A stretch of DNA of 54,845 nt, taken from NCBI GenBank assembly GCA_963629575.1, contig CAVGIM010000013.1:1-54845 (forward strand), read 5' to 3'. Below are positions 35,558-44,629 of the stretch, piece by piece. Each line of letters begins with the position of its first letter. The stretch's first letter is position 1. The position numbers and the translations under genes were made by a program. This DNA is from Hallerella sp963629575. Its GTDB lineage: Bacteria > Fibrobacterota > Fibrobacteria > Fibrobacterales > Fibrobacteraceae. Below the pieces are notes generated by a model, which ran no database searches, was not told where the DNA came from, and saw only the letters and a program-made list of their open reading frames with translations.

Positions 35558-36751
35558 ATGACAGAACTCGGTACGATTGGAACTCCGCTTTCGAAAAGCG
35601 CAACGCGCGTTCTTTTTTGCGGAGCGGGAGAGCTCGGCAAGGAAGTCATCATCGAGATGATGCGGCTCGGCGTCGAAACGATTGCCGTCGATCGCTATGC
35701 GAATGCGCCCGGAATGCAGGTCGCCCATCGGTATCATGTCGTCAACATGCTGGATGGCGCGGAGCTTCGCCGAATCGTCGAACTGGAAAAGCCGGACTAC
35801 ATCGTCCCGGAAGTCGAAGCGATTGCCACCCCGACGCTCGTGGAACTCGAAAAGGAAGGCTATCATGTGATTCCGACGGCGATGGCGACTAGGCTTACGA
35901 TGAATCGCGAGGGAATTCGCCGCTTGGCGGCAGAGGAACTCGGCCTGAAAACTTCGCCGTATCGCTTTGCGGACACGGAAGAGGATTTTAAGGCGGCGGT
36001 CAAGGCGGTTGGAATCCCGTGCGTCGTGAAGCCCGTGATGAGTTCGTCGGGGCATGGGCAGAGCACGGTCAAGTCCGAAGCGGATATCGAACGGGCGTGG
36101 AACGTTTCCCAGAGCGAAGGTCGCACGGGAAAGGCTTCCCGCGTCATTGTCGAAGGCTTTGTCCCTTTCGATTACGAAATCACGATGCTCACGGTGCGTC
36201 ATGTCGGCGGAACGAGCTTTCTTGAGCCCGTGGGGCATCACCAGGTGAATGGCGACTACCAGGAGTCCTGGCAGCCGCAGCCGATGAGTGCGACCGTTCT
36301 CGAAAAGGCGCATGACATCGCGAAGAAAATCACGGATGCGCTCGGAGGCCGTGGAATCTTTGGCGTGGAGCTCTTTGTCTGCGGAGAAGACGTCTTGTTT
36401 AGCGAAGTCAGCCCGCGCCCGCACGATACGGGAATGGTGACGTTGATTTCCCAGGATCTTTCGGAATTTGCGCTTCACGCCCGGGCCATTCTCGGCCTGC
36501 CTATCCCGAATATCGCGTTCCGCGGTCCGTCCGCTTCGAAAGCGATTGTCGTCGAAGGGGAGTCCGACCAGGTTCGCTTTGAAAATCTGGCGAAAGTTTT
36601 GGAAACTCCCGATACGGGCATCCGGCTGTTTGGCAAGCCTTCTGTCGGCGGACACCGTCGCATGGGCGTCTTGCTCGCCCGGTCCGCTTCGGTGGAAAAG
36701 GCCGTGGAAACGGTCAAGGAAATGCGCGAAAAGCTTTTTGTCCGCCTTTAA
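35558..36751 (+). CDS. purT: Formate-dependent phosphoribosylglycinamide formyltransferase
   Basis: PurT carries out the third step of purine synthesis using ATP and free formate instead of formyl-tetrahydrofolate. The 397-residue ATP-grasp enzyme shows VLFCGAGELGKEV at the N-terminus. PVMSSSGHGQS is the ATP-grasp glycine-rich loop, and FEYEIT-like FDYEITMLTVRH and LFVCGEDVLFSEVSPRPHDTGMVT are also visible. Length and motifs match the family throughout. An AAGGAG ribosome-binding site lies just upstream of the start. Use of free formate fits a fermentative anaerobe. Confidence 0.96.
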   Translation: MTELGTIGTPLSKSATRVLFCGAGELGKEVIIEMMRLGVETIAVDRYANAPGMQVAHRYHVVNMLDGAELRRIVELEKPDYIVPEVEAIATPTLVELEKEGYHVIPTAMATRLTMNREGIRRLAAEELGLKTSPYRFADTEEDFKAAVKAVGIPCVVKPVMSSSGHGQSTVKSEADIERAWNVSQSEGRTGKASRVIVEGFVPFDYEITMLTVRHVGGTSFLEPVGHHQVNGDYQESWQPQPMSATVLEKAHDIAKKITDALGGRGIFGVELFVCGEDVLFSEVSPRPHDTGMVTLISQDLSEFALHARAILGLPIPNIAFRGPSASKAIVVEGESDQVRFENLAKVLETPDTGIRLFGKPSVGGHRRMGVLLARSASVEKAVETVKEMREKLFVRL

Positions 36752-36778
36752 GTTTCACCTTTCGGAAATCGATACCCT

Positions 36779-39544
36779 ATGCCAGCTCCTAGAAAGCTTT
36801 TTTTGCTCGACTCGTTCGCGCTCGCCTTTCGGATGTTCTACGCCTATGCGAGAGACCCGCTCGTCAACGGGAAAGGCGAAGACGTTTCCCTGGTCCACGG
36901 TTACTGGGGGACCGTTTTGCGGCTTCTTTCCAAACACAAGCCTACGCACTTTGCGATTGTGTGCGATGTGGGAGCGCCGACGTTTCGACACGAACTCTAC
37001 CCGGAATACAAGGCGAACCGCGGCCCGATGCCGGAAGAGATGGCAAGGCAGTTGCCGATGCTCATGGAGGCGATTCGCGCAAGCGGAATTCCGATGCTTT
37101 CGGAGAAGGGCTACGAGGCGGATGACGTGATGGCCGCCGTGGCGGGCGAAGCCTACAAGGAAGGATTCGAAAAGATCTTTCTTGTCACGAAGGACAAGGA
37201 TCTTTCCCAGGTCGTGAATGACCGGATTCATCTGTACCAGCTCGAAAAGGGCGCAGACGGAATCGATTTTGGACCGGAAGAGGTCGAGTACAAATACGGC
37301 GTTCCTCCGGCGCAGATCCGCGACTATCTCGCCTTGATGGGAGATTCTTCGGACAATGTTCCGGGGGTCGCGAAAGTCGGCCCCAAGACAGCCGTTTCGC
37401 TTCTCCGGGAATTCGGAAACATCGACAACCTGTACGCAAACCTGGACAAGGTGACAAAAAAGGGCCTGCACGACAATCTGGAAAAGGGAAGGGAAAACGC
37501 CTTCCTTTCGCGAGAACTGGTGACCATCCAGTCTTCGAGAGGTTTCAAAGGCTCTCTTGTCGAACTGGAGTTCCGCGGGATTGCGAGCGATTCGCTTCGG
37601 GACGTTTTCAAGAATCACGAAATCAACAGCCTCTTGCGACTCATCGACAAGGTTCCTTCGAAGGACGATTTTGCGAAAAAGAATTCTCCACAACGGCGCA
37701 AGCCTTTCGAAACGGTCGTTGTGCGGACGACGAAAACTTTCCAGGAAATGTCCGCGGCGGTCGAGGCTTCTCCGTCACCTTCCGTTTCGGTTGTCTATGA
37801 CGGGACGCGACCGCTTTCGACGACGATTGTGGGGGTCGCTCTTTCTACCGATCCGGATAAGGGATTTTACGTTCCGCTCGGACACACGGACGACATGGGT
37901 ATTCCGCTGAACAATATCGACACGGAATATTTTGCGGACTGGTTCGTTCCGGCGTTTACCGTTGCCGAGAAGCCGTGGAGAATGTTTTCCGCGAAGCCCG
38001 CGTTGCATGCTCTTTCCTGGGCCTTTGACGAAAAAGTTCTTCCTTTGGAAATTCGGGATGCTCAAATCGGGGCGTGGATGCTTTCTCCGGGAGAGTCGAA
38101 ATACGAACTGGAAGAGCTTTGCCGTCGAAACGGATTGCGGGAGATTGCTCCGCGCGAAACGCTTGTCGGACACGGAAAAAGCGAGATTCCCCTTTCGCGC
38201 GTTCCCGTCGAAGAGATGGCAGAATATGCGGCAAGATCCGCCGCTGCGATTTTTGAACTTTGGGATGTCATTCGCCAGAAGCTTGAAAAGAGCGGGCTGG
38301 AAAAACATTTTTTAGAAACGGAAATGCCGATTCTCAAGGTTCTTTTCGCGATGGAAGAGTGCGGGGCGGCAATCGACGAGGACGCCCTTCGAAACCTTTC
38401 GGCGGATTTTTCGAAGCGAATCGAAAAGACCGAGGAAAAGATCTATGAGCTTTCCGGCGGGAATCCGTTCAACATCGCCTCTCCGAAGCAGCTCGCCGAA
38501 GTCCTCTATGACGATCTGGGACTGAAGGTCCTGAAGAAGACGGCGACCGGCCGCAGCACGGACAGCGCGGTTCTCGACCGCCTGCTCACCGAGTTCGAAC
38601 TTTCCGAACGGGAAACCGCTCTCGTCGAATCGATTCTGAAATACCGCGAACTGAAAAAGCTCCAGAATACGTATGTCGAGGTTCTTCCGACGCTCGTGAA
38701 CAAGGAAACCCATCGGATTCACACGAGCTTTGTGCAGTGGGGAACGGCGACGGGAAGACTTTCTAGCCGTGAACCGAACTTGCAGAACATCCCGATCCGT
38801 TCCGAGGAAGGAAAGAAGATCCGGGCGGCTTTCATCCCGGGCGAAAAGGAAAACGCGATCCTTTCCGCGGACTATTCGCAGATAGAACTGCGGATGCTTG
38901 CGCATCTTTCCGGTGACGAAAAACTTGTGCAGGCGTATAACGACGGGGTGGATATCCATGCGCTGACCGCGGCCGCTGTCTTTGGAAAGCTCCCGTCCGA
39001 GGTGACCGCCGACGAGCGTCGCCGCGCGAAGGTCGTAAATTTCGGTGTCCTGTATGGAATGACGCCTTTTAGGCTTTCCCGCGACCTGCATATTTCGATG
39101 GGCGAAGCGAAGACGTTTATCGACGGATACTTTAACCTGTACAAGGGCGTCGAGGCCTATGTGGAACGCGTCAAGGCCTTTGCCCATGAACGCGGATATG
39201 TCGAAACGCTGACAGGGCGCCGACGCGAAATTCCCGGAATCGATTCCGGGGACAGGACCGAGTGCCAGATGGCGGAACGGATGGCGGTGAATACGCCTGT
39301 CCAGGGAAGTGCCGCGGACTTGATCAAGACCGCGATGATCCGCGTCGCAAGCCGCATCGAAAAGGATTCGCTCCCGCTTCGGATGATGCTCCAGGTGCAC
39401 GACGAGCTTGTTTTTGAATGCCCTCGCGAACAGGCGGAAAGCCTTGGCGAAATCGTCCGGTTCGAGATGGAGCACGCGATGGACCTAAAAGTCCCGCTGG
39501 TCGCTTCGGTGGGGTTCGGTGCGAACTGGCTCGCCGCACACTGA
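36779..39544 (+). CDS. polA: DNA polymerase I, proofreading domain degenerate
   Basis: PolA removes RNA primers and fills gaps in repair. The 921-residue protein has three regions. The N-terminal 5' nuclease (about 1-300) contains KANRGPMPEEM, GYEADDVMA and KDKDLSQVV. A 3'-5' exonuclease-like middle domain spans about 310-500. The C-terminal polymerase contains DYSQIELRMLAHLSGD (motif A), RRRAKVVNFGVLYGM (motif B) and HDELVFE (motif C). In the middle domain the DxE of active proofreaders is replaced by D341-G-T. The second Asp position falls in SAKPALHAL. The YAAEDAD-like motif reads YAARSAA from residue 483. The proofreading activity is therefore probably absent, as in Thermus polymerases. 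Confidence 0.95.
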   Translation: MPAPRKLFLLDSFALAFRMFYAYARDPLVNGKGEDVSLVHGYWGTVLRLLSKHKPTHFAIVCDVGAPTFRHELYPEYKANRGPMPEEMARQLPMLMEAIRASGIPMLSEKGYEADDVMAAVAGEAYKEGFEKIFLVTKDKDLSQVVNDRIHLYQLEKGADGIDFGPEEVEYKYGVPPAQIRDYLALMGDSSDNVPGVAKVGPKTAVSLLREFGNIDNLYANLDKVTKKGLHDNLEKGRENAFLSRELVTIQSSRGFKGSLVELEFRGIASDSLRDVFKNHEINSLLRLIDKVPSKDDFAKKNSPQRRKPFETVVVRTTKTFQEMSAAVEASPSPSVSVVYDGTRPLSTTIVGVALSTDPDKGFYVPLGHTDDMGIPLNNIDTEYFADWFVPAFTVAEKPWRMFSAKPALHALSWAFDEKVLPLEIRDAQIGAWMLSPGESKYELEELCRRNGLREIAPRETLVGHGKSEIPLSRVPVEEMAEYAARSAAAIFELWDVIRQKLEKSGLEKHFLETEMPILKVLFAMEECGAAIDEDALRNLSADFSKRIEKTEEKIYELSGGNPFNIASPKQLAEVLYDDLGLKVLKKTATGRSTDSAVLDRLLTEFELSERETALVESILKYRELKKLQNTYVEVLPTLVNKETHRIHTSFVQWGTATGRLSSREPNLQNIPIRSEEGKKIRAAFIPGEKENAILSADYSQIELRMLAHLSGDEKLVQAYNDGVDIHALTAAAVFGKLPSEVTADERRRAKVVNFGVLYGMTPFRLSRDLHISMGEAKTFIDGYFNLYKGVEAYVERVKAFAHERGYVETLTGRRREIPGIDSGDRTECQMAERMAVNTPVQGSAADLIKTAMIRVASRIEKDSLPLRMMLQVHDELVFECPREQAESLGEIVRFEMEHAMDLKVPLVASVGFGANWLAAH

Positions 39545-39569
39545 CATAAATTTTCTACATTTGCGCACG

Positions 39570-39587
39570 CCCGGGCACTTGCCCGGG
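39570..39587. other. Perfect inverted repeat in the rpsB leader
   Basis: CCCGGGCA and TGCCCGGG form an 18-base perfect palindrome-like hairpin 25 bases after polA and about 100 bases before rpsB, followed by five A residues. It could terminate minus-strand read-through, end polA transcription, or be part of a ribosomal-protein leader that controls rpsB. It lacks a T-run on the plus strand. Confidence 0.5.
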
Positions 39588-39684
39588 AAAAATCAATCAC
39601 CGGTGTGTGAAAAGTCGCTTCGGTGGCCTCTAGGCTTTGCGGCTTCTGCATATCGGGACGTTTAACCGAAAAAAGGAAAACATC

Positions 39685-40503
39685 ATGGCTAATCTGCCTT
39701 CCGTCGAAGACCTGCTCGCTGCAGGCGCTCACTTTGGTCACCAGGCTCAGCGCTGGAATCCGAAAATGAAACCCTACATCCTGGCGAAGAAGAATGACAT
39801 CTACGTCATCAACCTCGACAAGACGATCAAGCAGCTCGAAGAAGCCGGCAAGGTTGCCGCGCGCATCTCCAGCGAAGGGAAGAGCGTTCTCTTCGTCGGC
39901 ACAAAGCCGACCGCCCGCGCCATCGTGGAAGAAGCCGCGCAGAAGACGAATCACTTCTTCGTCTCGAACCGCTGGCTCGGCGGCATGCTCACCAATTTCC
40001 AGACCGTCCGCAAGTCCATCAAGCAGATTGACAAGATCGACCAGATGGAATCCGAAGGTCTCTTCAAGGAACTTTCGAAGAAGGAAGTTCTCGACAAGAC
40101 CCGTCTCCGCGAAAAGATGCTCGGCGTCTTTGGCGGCATTCGCGAAATGGCGACCCTTCCGGGTCTCGTGGTCGTGACCGATTTGCACCACGAACACATC
40201 GCGGTGGCGGAAGCTCGCCGTCTGCACATTCCCATCATCGGCATCTGCGACACGAACGTCGATCCGACCCTCGTGGATTACCCGATTCCGGCAAACGACG
40301 ACGCCGTGAAGTCCATCAAGATTATCGTGGATTACCTGGCGGACAATGTAACGACCCGCTCCGAAGTGGCGAAGAATGCCGACGCCGAAGCTGTCGCGAA
40401 GAAGTACGATGACGCTCCGGCTCCGCGCAAGCGCGCTTTCAAGCCGCGCAAGGCTATCGCCGAAAAGACCGAAGACAAGGCTGAAAAAAGCGAGGAAAAG
40501 TAA
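39685..40503 (+). CDS. rpsB: 30S ribosomal protein S2
   Basis: S2 is the late-assembling small-subunit protein that recruits S1. The 272-residue protein shows LLAAGAHFGHQAQRWNPKM, FVGTKPTARAIVEEAA, NRWLGGMLTNFQT and NVDPTLVDYPIPANDDAVKSI. The C-terminus carries a 35-40-residue Lys/Ala/Glu-rich extension beyond the usual 240-residue core. The start at 39685 has an AAAAAGGA ribosome-binding site; the upstream in-frame ATG at 39637 would add unrelated residues. It forms a unit with tsf, as in most bacteria. Confidence 0.97.
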   Translation: MANLPSVEDLLAAGAHFGHQAQRWNPKMKPYILAKKNDIYVINLDKTIKQLEEAGKVAARISSEGKSVLFVGTKPTARAIVEEAAQKTNHFFVSNRWLGGMLTNFQTVRKSIKQIDKIDQMESEGLFKELSKKEVLDKTRLREKMLGVFGGIREMATLPGLVVVTDLHHEHIAVAEARRLHIPIIGICDTNVDPTLVDYPIPANDDAVKSIKIIVDYLADNVTTRSEVAKNADAEAVAKKYDDAPAPRKRAFKPRKAIAEKTEDKAEKSEEK

Positions 40504-40505
40504 CG

Positions 40506-41393
40506 ATGGCTGTTGAAATTACCGCTGCAATGGTGAACCAGCTCCGCAAGGCGAGCGGCGTTGGCATGATGCAATGCAAGAAGGCCCTGATCGAAGCAGA
40601 AGGCAACCAGGAAAAGGCTTTCGAACTTCTCCGCAAGCAGGGTGCCGCTGTCGCCGCAAAGCGCGCCGACAAGGCCGCGAAGGAAGGCCGCGTGTTCCTC
40701 GTGAGCCGCGACGATCGCGCTGTCGCCTTTGAACTCGGCTGCGAAACGGAACCCGTGTCCCAGAACGCGGACTACGTCGCCCTGGCGAACCTCGCCATCA
40801 AGGCTTGCGAAACGCAGGACATCAACTCCGTTGAAGAGCTGAAGAACGCCGAAGTCGATGGCGTGAAGATCAACGACAAGCTGCAAGACGTTCTCGTGAA
40901 GATCCAGGAGAACATCGACTTCCGCAAGCTGGGCGTCATCAAGCGCTCCGGTTCGGACGTTATCGGTCTCTACTCCCACATGGGCGGAAAGATCGGCGTT
41001 CTCACGCGTCTCACGTTCGAAGGCACGCCGAGCGACAAGGAAGCCCTCGAGCGCACCGCGAAGGAAATCGCGATGCAGGCCGCCGCGTTCCCGCCGGTCG
41101 CCCTGAACAATGCGGCGGTTCCCGAAGAGTTCATCGCGAAGGAAAAGGAAATCGCTCTCGCCCAGATCGAAAATTCCGGCAAGAAGACCAAGCCGGAATT
41201 CGCCCAGCGCCAGATCGAAGGCCGCGTTGCGAAGGTCCTCAAGGAAGTCGTCCTCGAAGACCAGGAATTCTTCATTTCCGACAAGAACCCGAAGAAGCTT
41301 TCCGTCAAGGATTACTTGCTTGCCGAAGGGGAAAAGCTCGGTGTGAAGAACCTCGCCGTCGTCGATTTCGTCCGCTTCGAAAGAGGCAACTAA
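40506..41393 (+). CDS. tsf: Elongation factor Ts
   Basis: EF-Ts reloads EF-Tu with GTP. The 295-residue protein has the signature LRKASGVGMMQCKKALIEAEG. GAAVAAKRADKAAKEG ends the N-terminal domain, and the core includes ELGCETEPVSQN and HMGGKIGVLTRL. It follows rpsB after two bases and is followed by a terminator, so the rpsB-tsf transcript ends before the methyltransferase gene. Confidence 0.97.
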   Translation: MAVEITAAMVNQLRKASGVGMMQCKKALIEAEGNQEKAFELLRKQGAAVAAKRADKAAKEGRVFLVSRDDRAVAFELGCETEPVSQNADYVALANLAIKACETQDINSVEELKNAEVDGVKINDKLQDVLVKIQENIDFRKLGVIKRSGSDVIGLYSHMGGKIGVLTRLTFEGTPSDKEALERTAKEIAMQAAAFPPVALNNAAVPEEFIAKEKEIALAQIENSGKKTKPEFAQRQIEGRVAKVLKEVVLEDQEFFISDKNPKKLSVKDYLLAEGEKLGVKNLAVVDFVRFERGN

Positions 41394-41421
41394 TTTAAAC
41401 GCGAAAGCGTTGATTAAACTC

Positions 41422-41451
41422 GGTCGTCCCCCAGCGGGGCGACCTGTTTTT
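41422..41451 (+). terminator. Rho-independent terminator after tsf
   Basis: GGTCG-CCCC pairs with GGGG-CGACC, with one bulged T and a short CAGC-type loop, then TG and five T residues. It separates rpsB-tsf from the methyltransferase gene. Confidence 0.82.
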
Positions 41452-41468
41452 CAAAAAGGCGACCGGAC

Positions 41469-42590
41469 ATGGACATACACGTACAGAACCACCTGGATTC
41501 CCGTGGACGGGTAAATCTCGGGAGTTTTTACACGCCGTACAGATATGTGCTTCTTGTTCGGGATTGGCTTGAAAAATACGGCCTGGCAAGCGGGAAAACC
41601 GTTCTCGACAGCTCCTGCGGCTACGGTGCCTTTTTTGAATTGCAGGAACATCTGCCGAAAAACAGGTATATCGGAAACGACATTGACTCCCTTGCCGTAA
41701 GCAAGGTTTCCGAAGTTTTTCCGAAGGTTCAAGTTTTCAACAGAAATGCGCTCGCTTCCGTTTCGCGCAAACAATACGGGATAAAGGATAACGATTGCCT
41801 GGTCGTTGTCGGGAATCCGCCCTACAACGATGTCACGTCGCAGATAAACCAGAAAATCAAGTCTTCCGGGATGGAGATTGACGCGGACATCAGGACGCGG
41901 GATTTGGGTCTTTCGTTTGTCCGTTCCTACGACAAGCTTGCGGCGGATTATGTCGCCATCTTGCACCCGCTTTCGTATCTGGTAAAGCGTCAAAACTTTT
42001 CCTTGGCAAAGGATTTTTTTGAAAACTACAGGATGCTCGAACATGTCGTTTTCAACAGCCAGGAATTTGCGAATACTTCCAAGGCGAACGGTTTCCCCGT
42101 AATCGTCGCCTTGTACCGGAGAGAACCTTCGGCGGGTCTTTCCTATGACGATGTTTGTCGGATGACGTTCCAGACGGTCGAAGGCAAGGCCTTTTCGCTT
42201 GCGGACTTTGACTACGTGACGGATTTCATCCAGAAATATCCCCACAAGGAACGCTACGAACCGGAAATTTTGTTTTACACGCTTCGGGACATCAACGCGT
42301 TGAAGCGCAGCCGGACGTTCATCAAGGAACGCTGTGCGGGCGCCGTGGATGTAAATCCCGAAAAGCTTTCTTATTACTGCTACCTCGATTGTTTCAAGAT
42401 GTATGCGGAGGTTCCCTACTACATGGGAAATTTCGACGTGCCCTTCGACAGGGAAACATTCCCGGAAATCGAGAAAGCCGTCCTTGCGGTGTCGAAGTTC
42501 CGTCATTCCGATATATTCGGAAAATGCCCGAAACCGAGTGCCGCCGAAGAAAGTGCCGTGGCGGAATACATCGAACGGATTTTAATTTAA
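41469..42590 (+). CDS. Solo N6-adenine DNA methyltransferase-like protein
   Basis: This is a 373-residue protein with a class I methyltransferase core. A LGSFYTP entry motif near residue 20 resembles the FTP element of gamma-type adenine methylases. SAM-binding motif I is DSSCGYGAFF (about 46-55), and catalytic motif IV is GNPPYND (about 115-121), specific for exocyclic-amino methylation in DNA. The C-terminal half would carry target recognition. No restriction partner is adjacent. The gene sits between tsf and pyrH, which are usually neighbours, so it may be an insertion of an orphan methylase. It could regulate or protect DNA. The target site cannot be read from the sequence. RNA or protein modification is less likely but not excluded. 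Confidence 0.8.
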   Translation: MDIHVQNHLDSRGRVNLGSFYTPYRYVLLVRDWLEKYGLASGKTVLDSSCGYGAFFELQEHLPKNRYIGNDIDSLAVSKVSEVFPKVQVFNRNALASVSRKQYGIKDNDCLVVVGNPPYNDVTSQINQKIKSSGMEIDADIRTRDLGLSFVRSYDKLAADYVAILHPLSYLVKRQNFSLAKDFFENYRMLEHVVFNSQEFANTSKANGFPVIVALYRREPSAGLSYDDVCRMTFQTVEGKAFSLADFDYVTDFIQKYPHKERYEPEILFYTLRDINALKRSRTFIKERCAGAVDVNPEKLSYYCYLDCFKMYAEVPYYMGNFDVPFDRETFPEIEKAVLAVSKFRHSDIFGKCPKPSAAEESAVAEYIERILI

Positions 42591-42627
42591 AAGAAGAAAT
42601 TTCACAAACCAACCCCCATTCTCCATT

Positions 42628-43335
42628 ATGTCCAAATTCAAACGAATTCTTCTCAAGCTTTCCGGTGAAGCTCTCGCCGGAGAAAAAGGTCACGGCATCG
42701 ACTCGGAGATTCTGACGTCGATGGCTTCCGAAATCGCTTCCGTCGTGAAGTCGGGCGTCCAGGTGGCGCTTGTCATCGGAGGCGGAAACCTGGTGCGCGG
42801 CATTTCCGCGTCCGCGGGCGGGATGAACCGTGCCCAGGGCGATGCGATGGGAATGCTCGGCACGGTGATGAACGGACTGGCGATGCAGGATGCCCTGGAA
42901 AAACAAGGCGTCCCCTGTGTCGTGATGTCCGCTGTCCGGATGGAACCCATATGCGAGTTTTTTGACCGCAGACGGGCCATTTCCCTTTTGTCTGCCGGAA
43001 CCGTCGTGATTTTCTCCGCGGGAACCGGCAATCCTTACTTTACGACAGACAGCGCCGCCGCGCTCCGCGCAAGCGAAGCGGAATGCGACGTGATCATGAA
43101 GGCGACGAAGGTCGATGGAATCTATACGGACGATCCGGTCAAGAACCCTTCCGCGACGCGCTTTGACGACATCTCCTACTCCGAAGTCATCCGTCGCGGG
43201 CTGAAAGTGATGGATACGGCGGCGGTCGCCATCTGCCTCGAACAGAAAATGCCGATTCTCGTGTTCAAAATGACACCGGGGAACTTGACGAAGGCCGCTT
43301 CTGAAGGTAGTTTAGGAACACTCGTGCATTGCTAG
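42628..43335 (+). CDS. pyrH: UMP kinase
   Basis: PyrH makes UDP from UMP and is a hexameric amino-acid-kinase-fold enzyme. The 235-residue protein has RILLKLSGEALAG at the start, then VIGGGNLVRG, GTGNPYFTTDSAAALRA and MKATKVDGIYTDDP, all diagnostic. It heads the six-gene run pyrH-frr-uppS-cdsA-dxr-rseP. Confidence 0.97.
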   Translation: MSKFKRILLKLSGEALAGEKGHGIDSEILTSMASEIASVVKSGVQVALVIGGGNLVRGISASAGGMNRAQGDAMGMLGTVMNGLAMQDALEKQGVPCVVMSAVRMEPICEFFDRRRAISLLSAGTVVIFSAGTGNPYFTTDSAAALRASEAECDVIMKATKVDGIYTDDPVKNPSATRFDDISYSEVIRRGLKVMDTAAVAICLEQKMPILVFKMTPGNLTKAASEGSLGTLVHC

Positions 43336-43376
43336 CGTGGCAAGGCGCATCCGCAAAGTTTTTAAATTGAGGATCT

Positions 43377-43913
43377 ATGTCAGAAGAATATGAACTGAAA
43401 ATGCAAAAAGCCGTCGAAGCGACTGAACGCGAATTCTCGAAGATTCGCACCAGCGTAGCGACACCCGCTATCTTGAACAACATCCGCGTCGATTATTATG
43501 GAACGCCCACCCCGATTCCGCAGGTGGCGAAGGTTTCCGTCCCGGAACCGCGCATGCTCCTCGTTACCCCGTGGGAAAAGACGATGGTCGAACCTATCCA
43601 CCGAGCGATTCTCATGGCGAACATCGGGGTCTCTCCGCTGATGGAAGGCAACGGTATCCGCGTGTCCATTCCGATTCTCACTTCGGAACGACGCGAAGAA
43701 CTCGCAAAGCTCGCCCGCAAGCATGCGGAAGAAGGCAAGGTCGCCATCCGCAACATCCGCCGCGACGCGAACGACGTCATCAAGAAGGACAAGGAAATCG
43801 CCGAAGACGAAGCGAAAAAGCGCCAGGAACAGATCCAGAAGGTGACCGACAGCTACATCGCGAAAATCGACGAAATCCTCAAGCTGAAAGAAGCGGACCT
43901 CCTTGAGGTTTAG
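43377..43913 (+). CDS. frr: Ribosome recycling factor
   Basis: RRF splits post-termination ribosomes with EF-G. The 178-residue protein is slightly shorter than the Escherichia coli factor (185). It shows REFSKIRTSVATPAIL, the conserved VDYYGTPTPIPQVA and RREELAKLARKHAEEGKVAIRN. It lies in the conserved position between pyrH and uppS. Confidence 0.97.
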   Translation: MSEEYELKMQKAVEATEREFSKIRTSVATPAILNNIRVDYYGTPTPIPQVAKVSVPEPRMLLVTPWEKTMVEPIHRAILMANIGVSPLMEGNGIRVSIPILTSERREELAKLARKHAEEGKVAIRNIRRDANDVIKKDKEIAEDEAKKRQEQIQKVTDSYIAKIDEILKLKEADLLEV

Positions 43914-43918
43914 GCGAA

Positions 43919-44629
43919 ATGGCTAACGGACTGAAGCATGTTGCCATCATCATGGACGGCAACGGCCGCTGGGCGAAAAGTCGAGGGCTCGAACGCTTTC
44001 TGGGACACCGCAAGGGAACCCAGGCGACGATCGACTCGGTCAAGTTCGGCTGCGATTTGCGGCTGGAACACTTGACGCTCTATGTCTTTAGCTCCGAGAA
44101 CTGGCAGCGTCCCTCCAAGGAAGTCGATTACCTGATGAAGCTTCTTGTGGAAATGGTCCACAAGGAACTCCCGGACCTGATGGAAAAGAACGTGAAGCTC
44201 GTGGTCATCGGAAACATCGACCGCTTGCCGGAAGCTCCGCGAAAGCAGTTGCAGCACGCGATCGACACGACCTCGAAAAATTCCGGGATGCAGCTGAATC
44301 TCGCCATTTCCTACGGCGGGCGCCAGGAAATCGTCGATGCCTGCAGGGCGATTGCCGCCGAGGTCAAGGCGGGAACGCTTTCTCTCGAAGCGATCGATGA
44401 AAAGGTCTTTTCGCAAAATCTGTATCTACAAGGCGCACCCGATCCGGATCTCGTCATCCGCACCGGCGGGGAATTCCGCCTTTCGAACTATTTGCTCTGG
44501 CAGGCCGCCTACAGCGAATTCTACGTGACACCGACCCTTTGGCCGGACTTTACGAACGAGGAATTCCAGAAGGCGGTCGATTTTTACAATACGCGCGAAC
44601 GTCGTTTTGGAAAGGTTCTCGATGAGTAA
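43919..44629 (+). CDS. uppS: Isoprenyl transferase (undecaprenyl diphosphate synthase)
   Basis: UppS is a cis-prenyl transferase that makes the C55 lipid carrier for peptidoglycan and other envelope polymers. The 236-residue protein has the signature IIMDGNGRWAKSRG with the catalytic Asp. LTLYVFSSENWQRP and DPDLVIRTGGEFRLSNYLLWQ with AYSEFY are also diagnostic. Its 3' end overlaps cdsA by eight bases. It shares its isoprenoid supply with dxr two genes downstream. Confidence 0.97.
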   Translation: MANGLKHVAIIMDGNGRWAKSRGLERFLGHRKGTQATIDSVKFGCDLRLEHLTLYVFSSENWQRPSKEVDYLMKLLVEMVHKELPDLMEKNVKLVVIGNIDRLPEAPRKQLQHAIDTTSKNSGMQLNLAISYGGRQEIVDACRAIAAEVKAGTLSLEAIDEKVFSQNLYLQGAPDPDLVIRTGGEFRLSNYLLWQAAYSEFYVTPTLWPDFTNEEFQKAVDFYNTRERRFGKVLDE

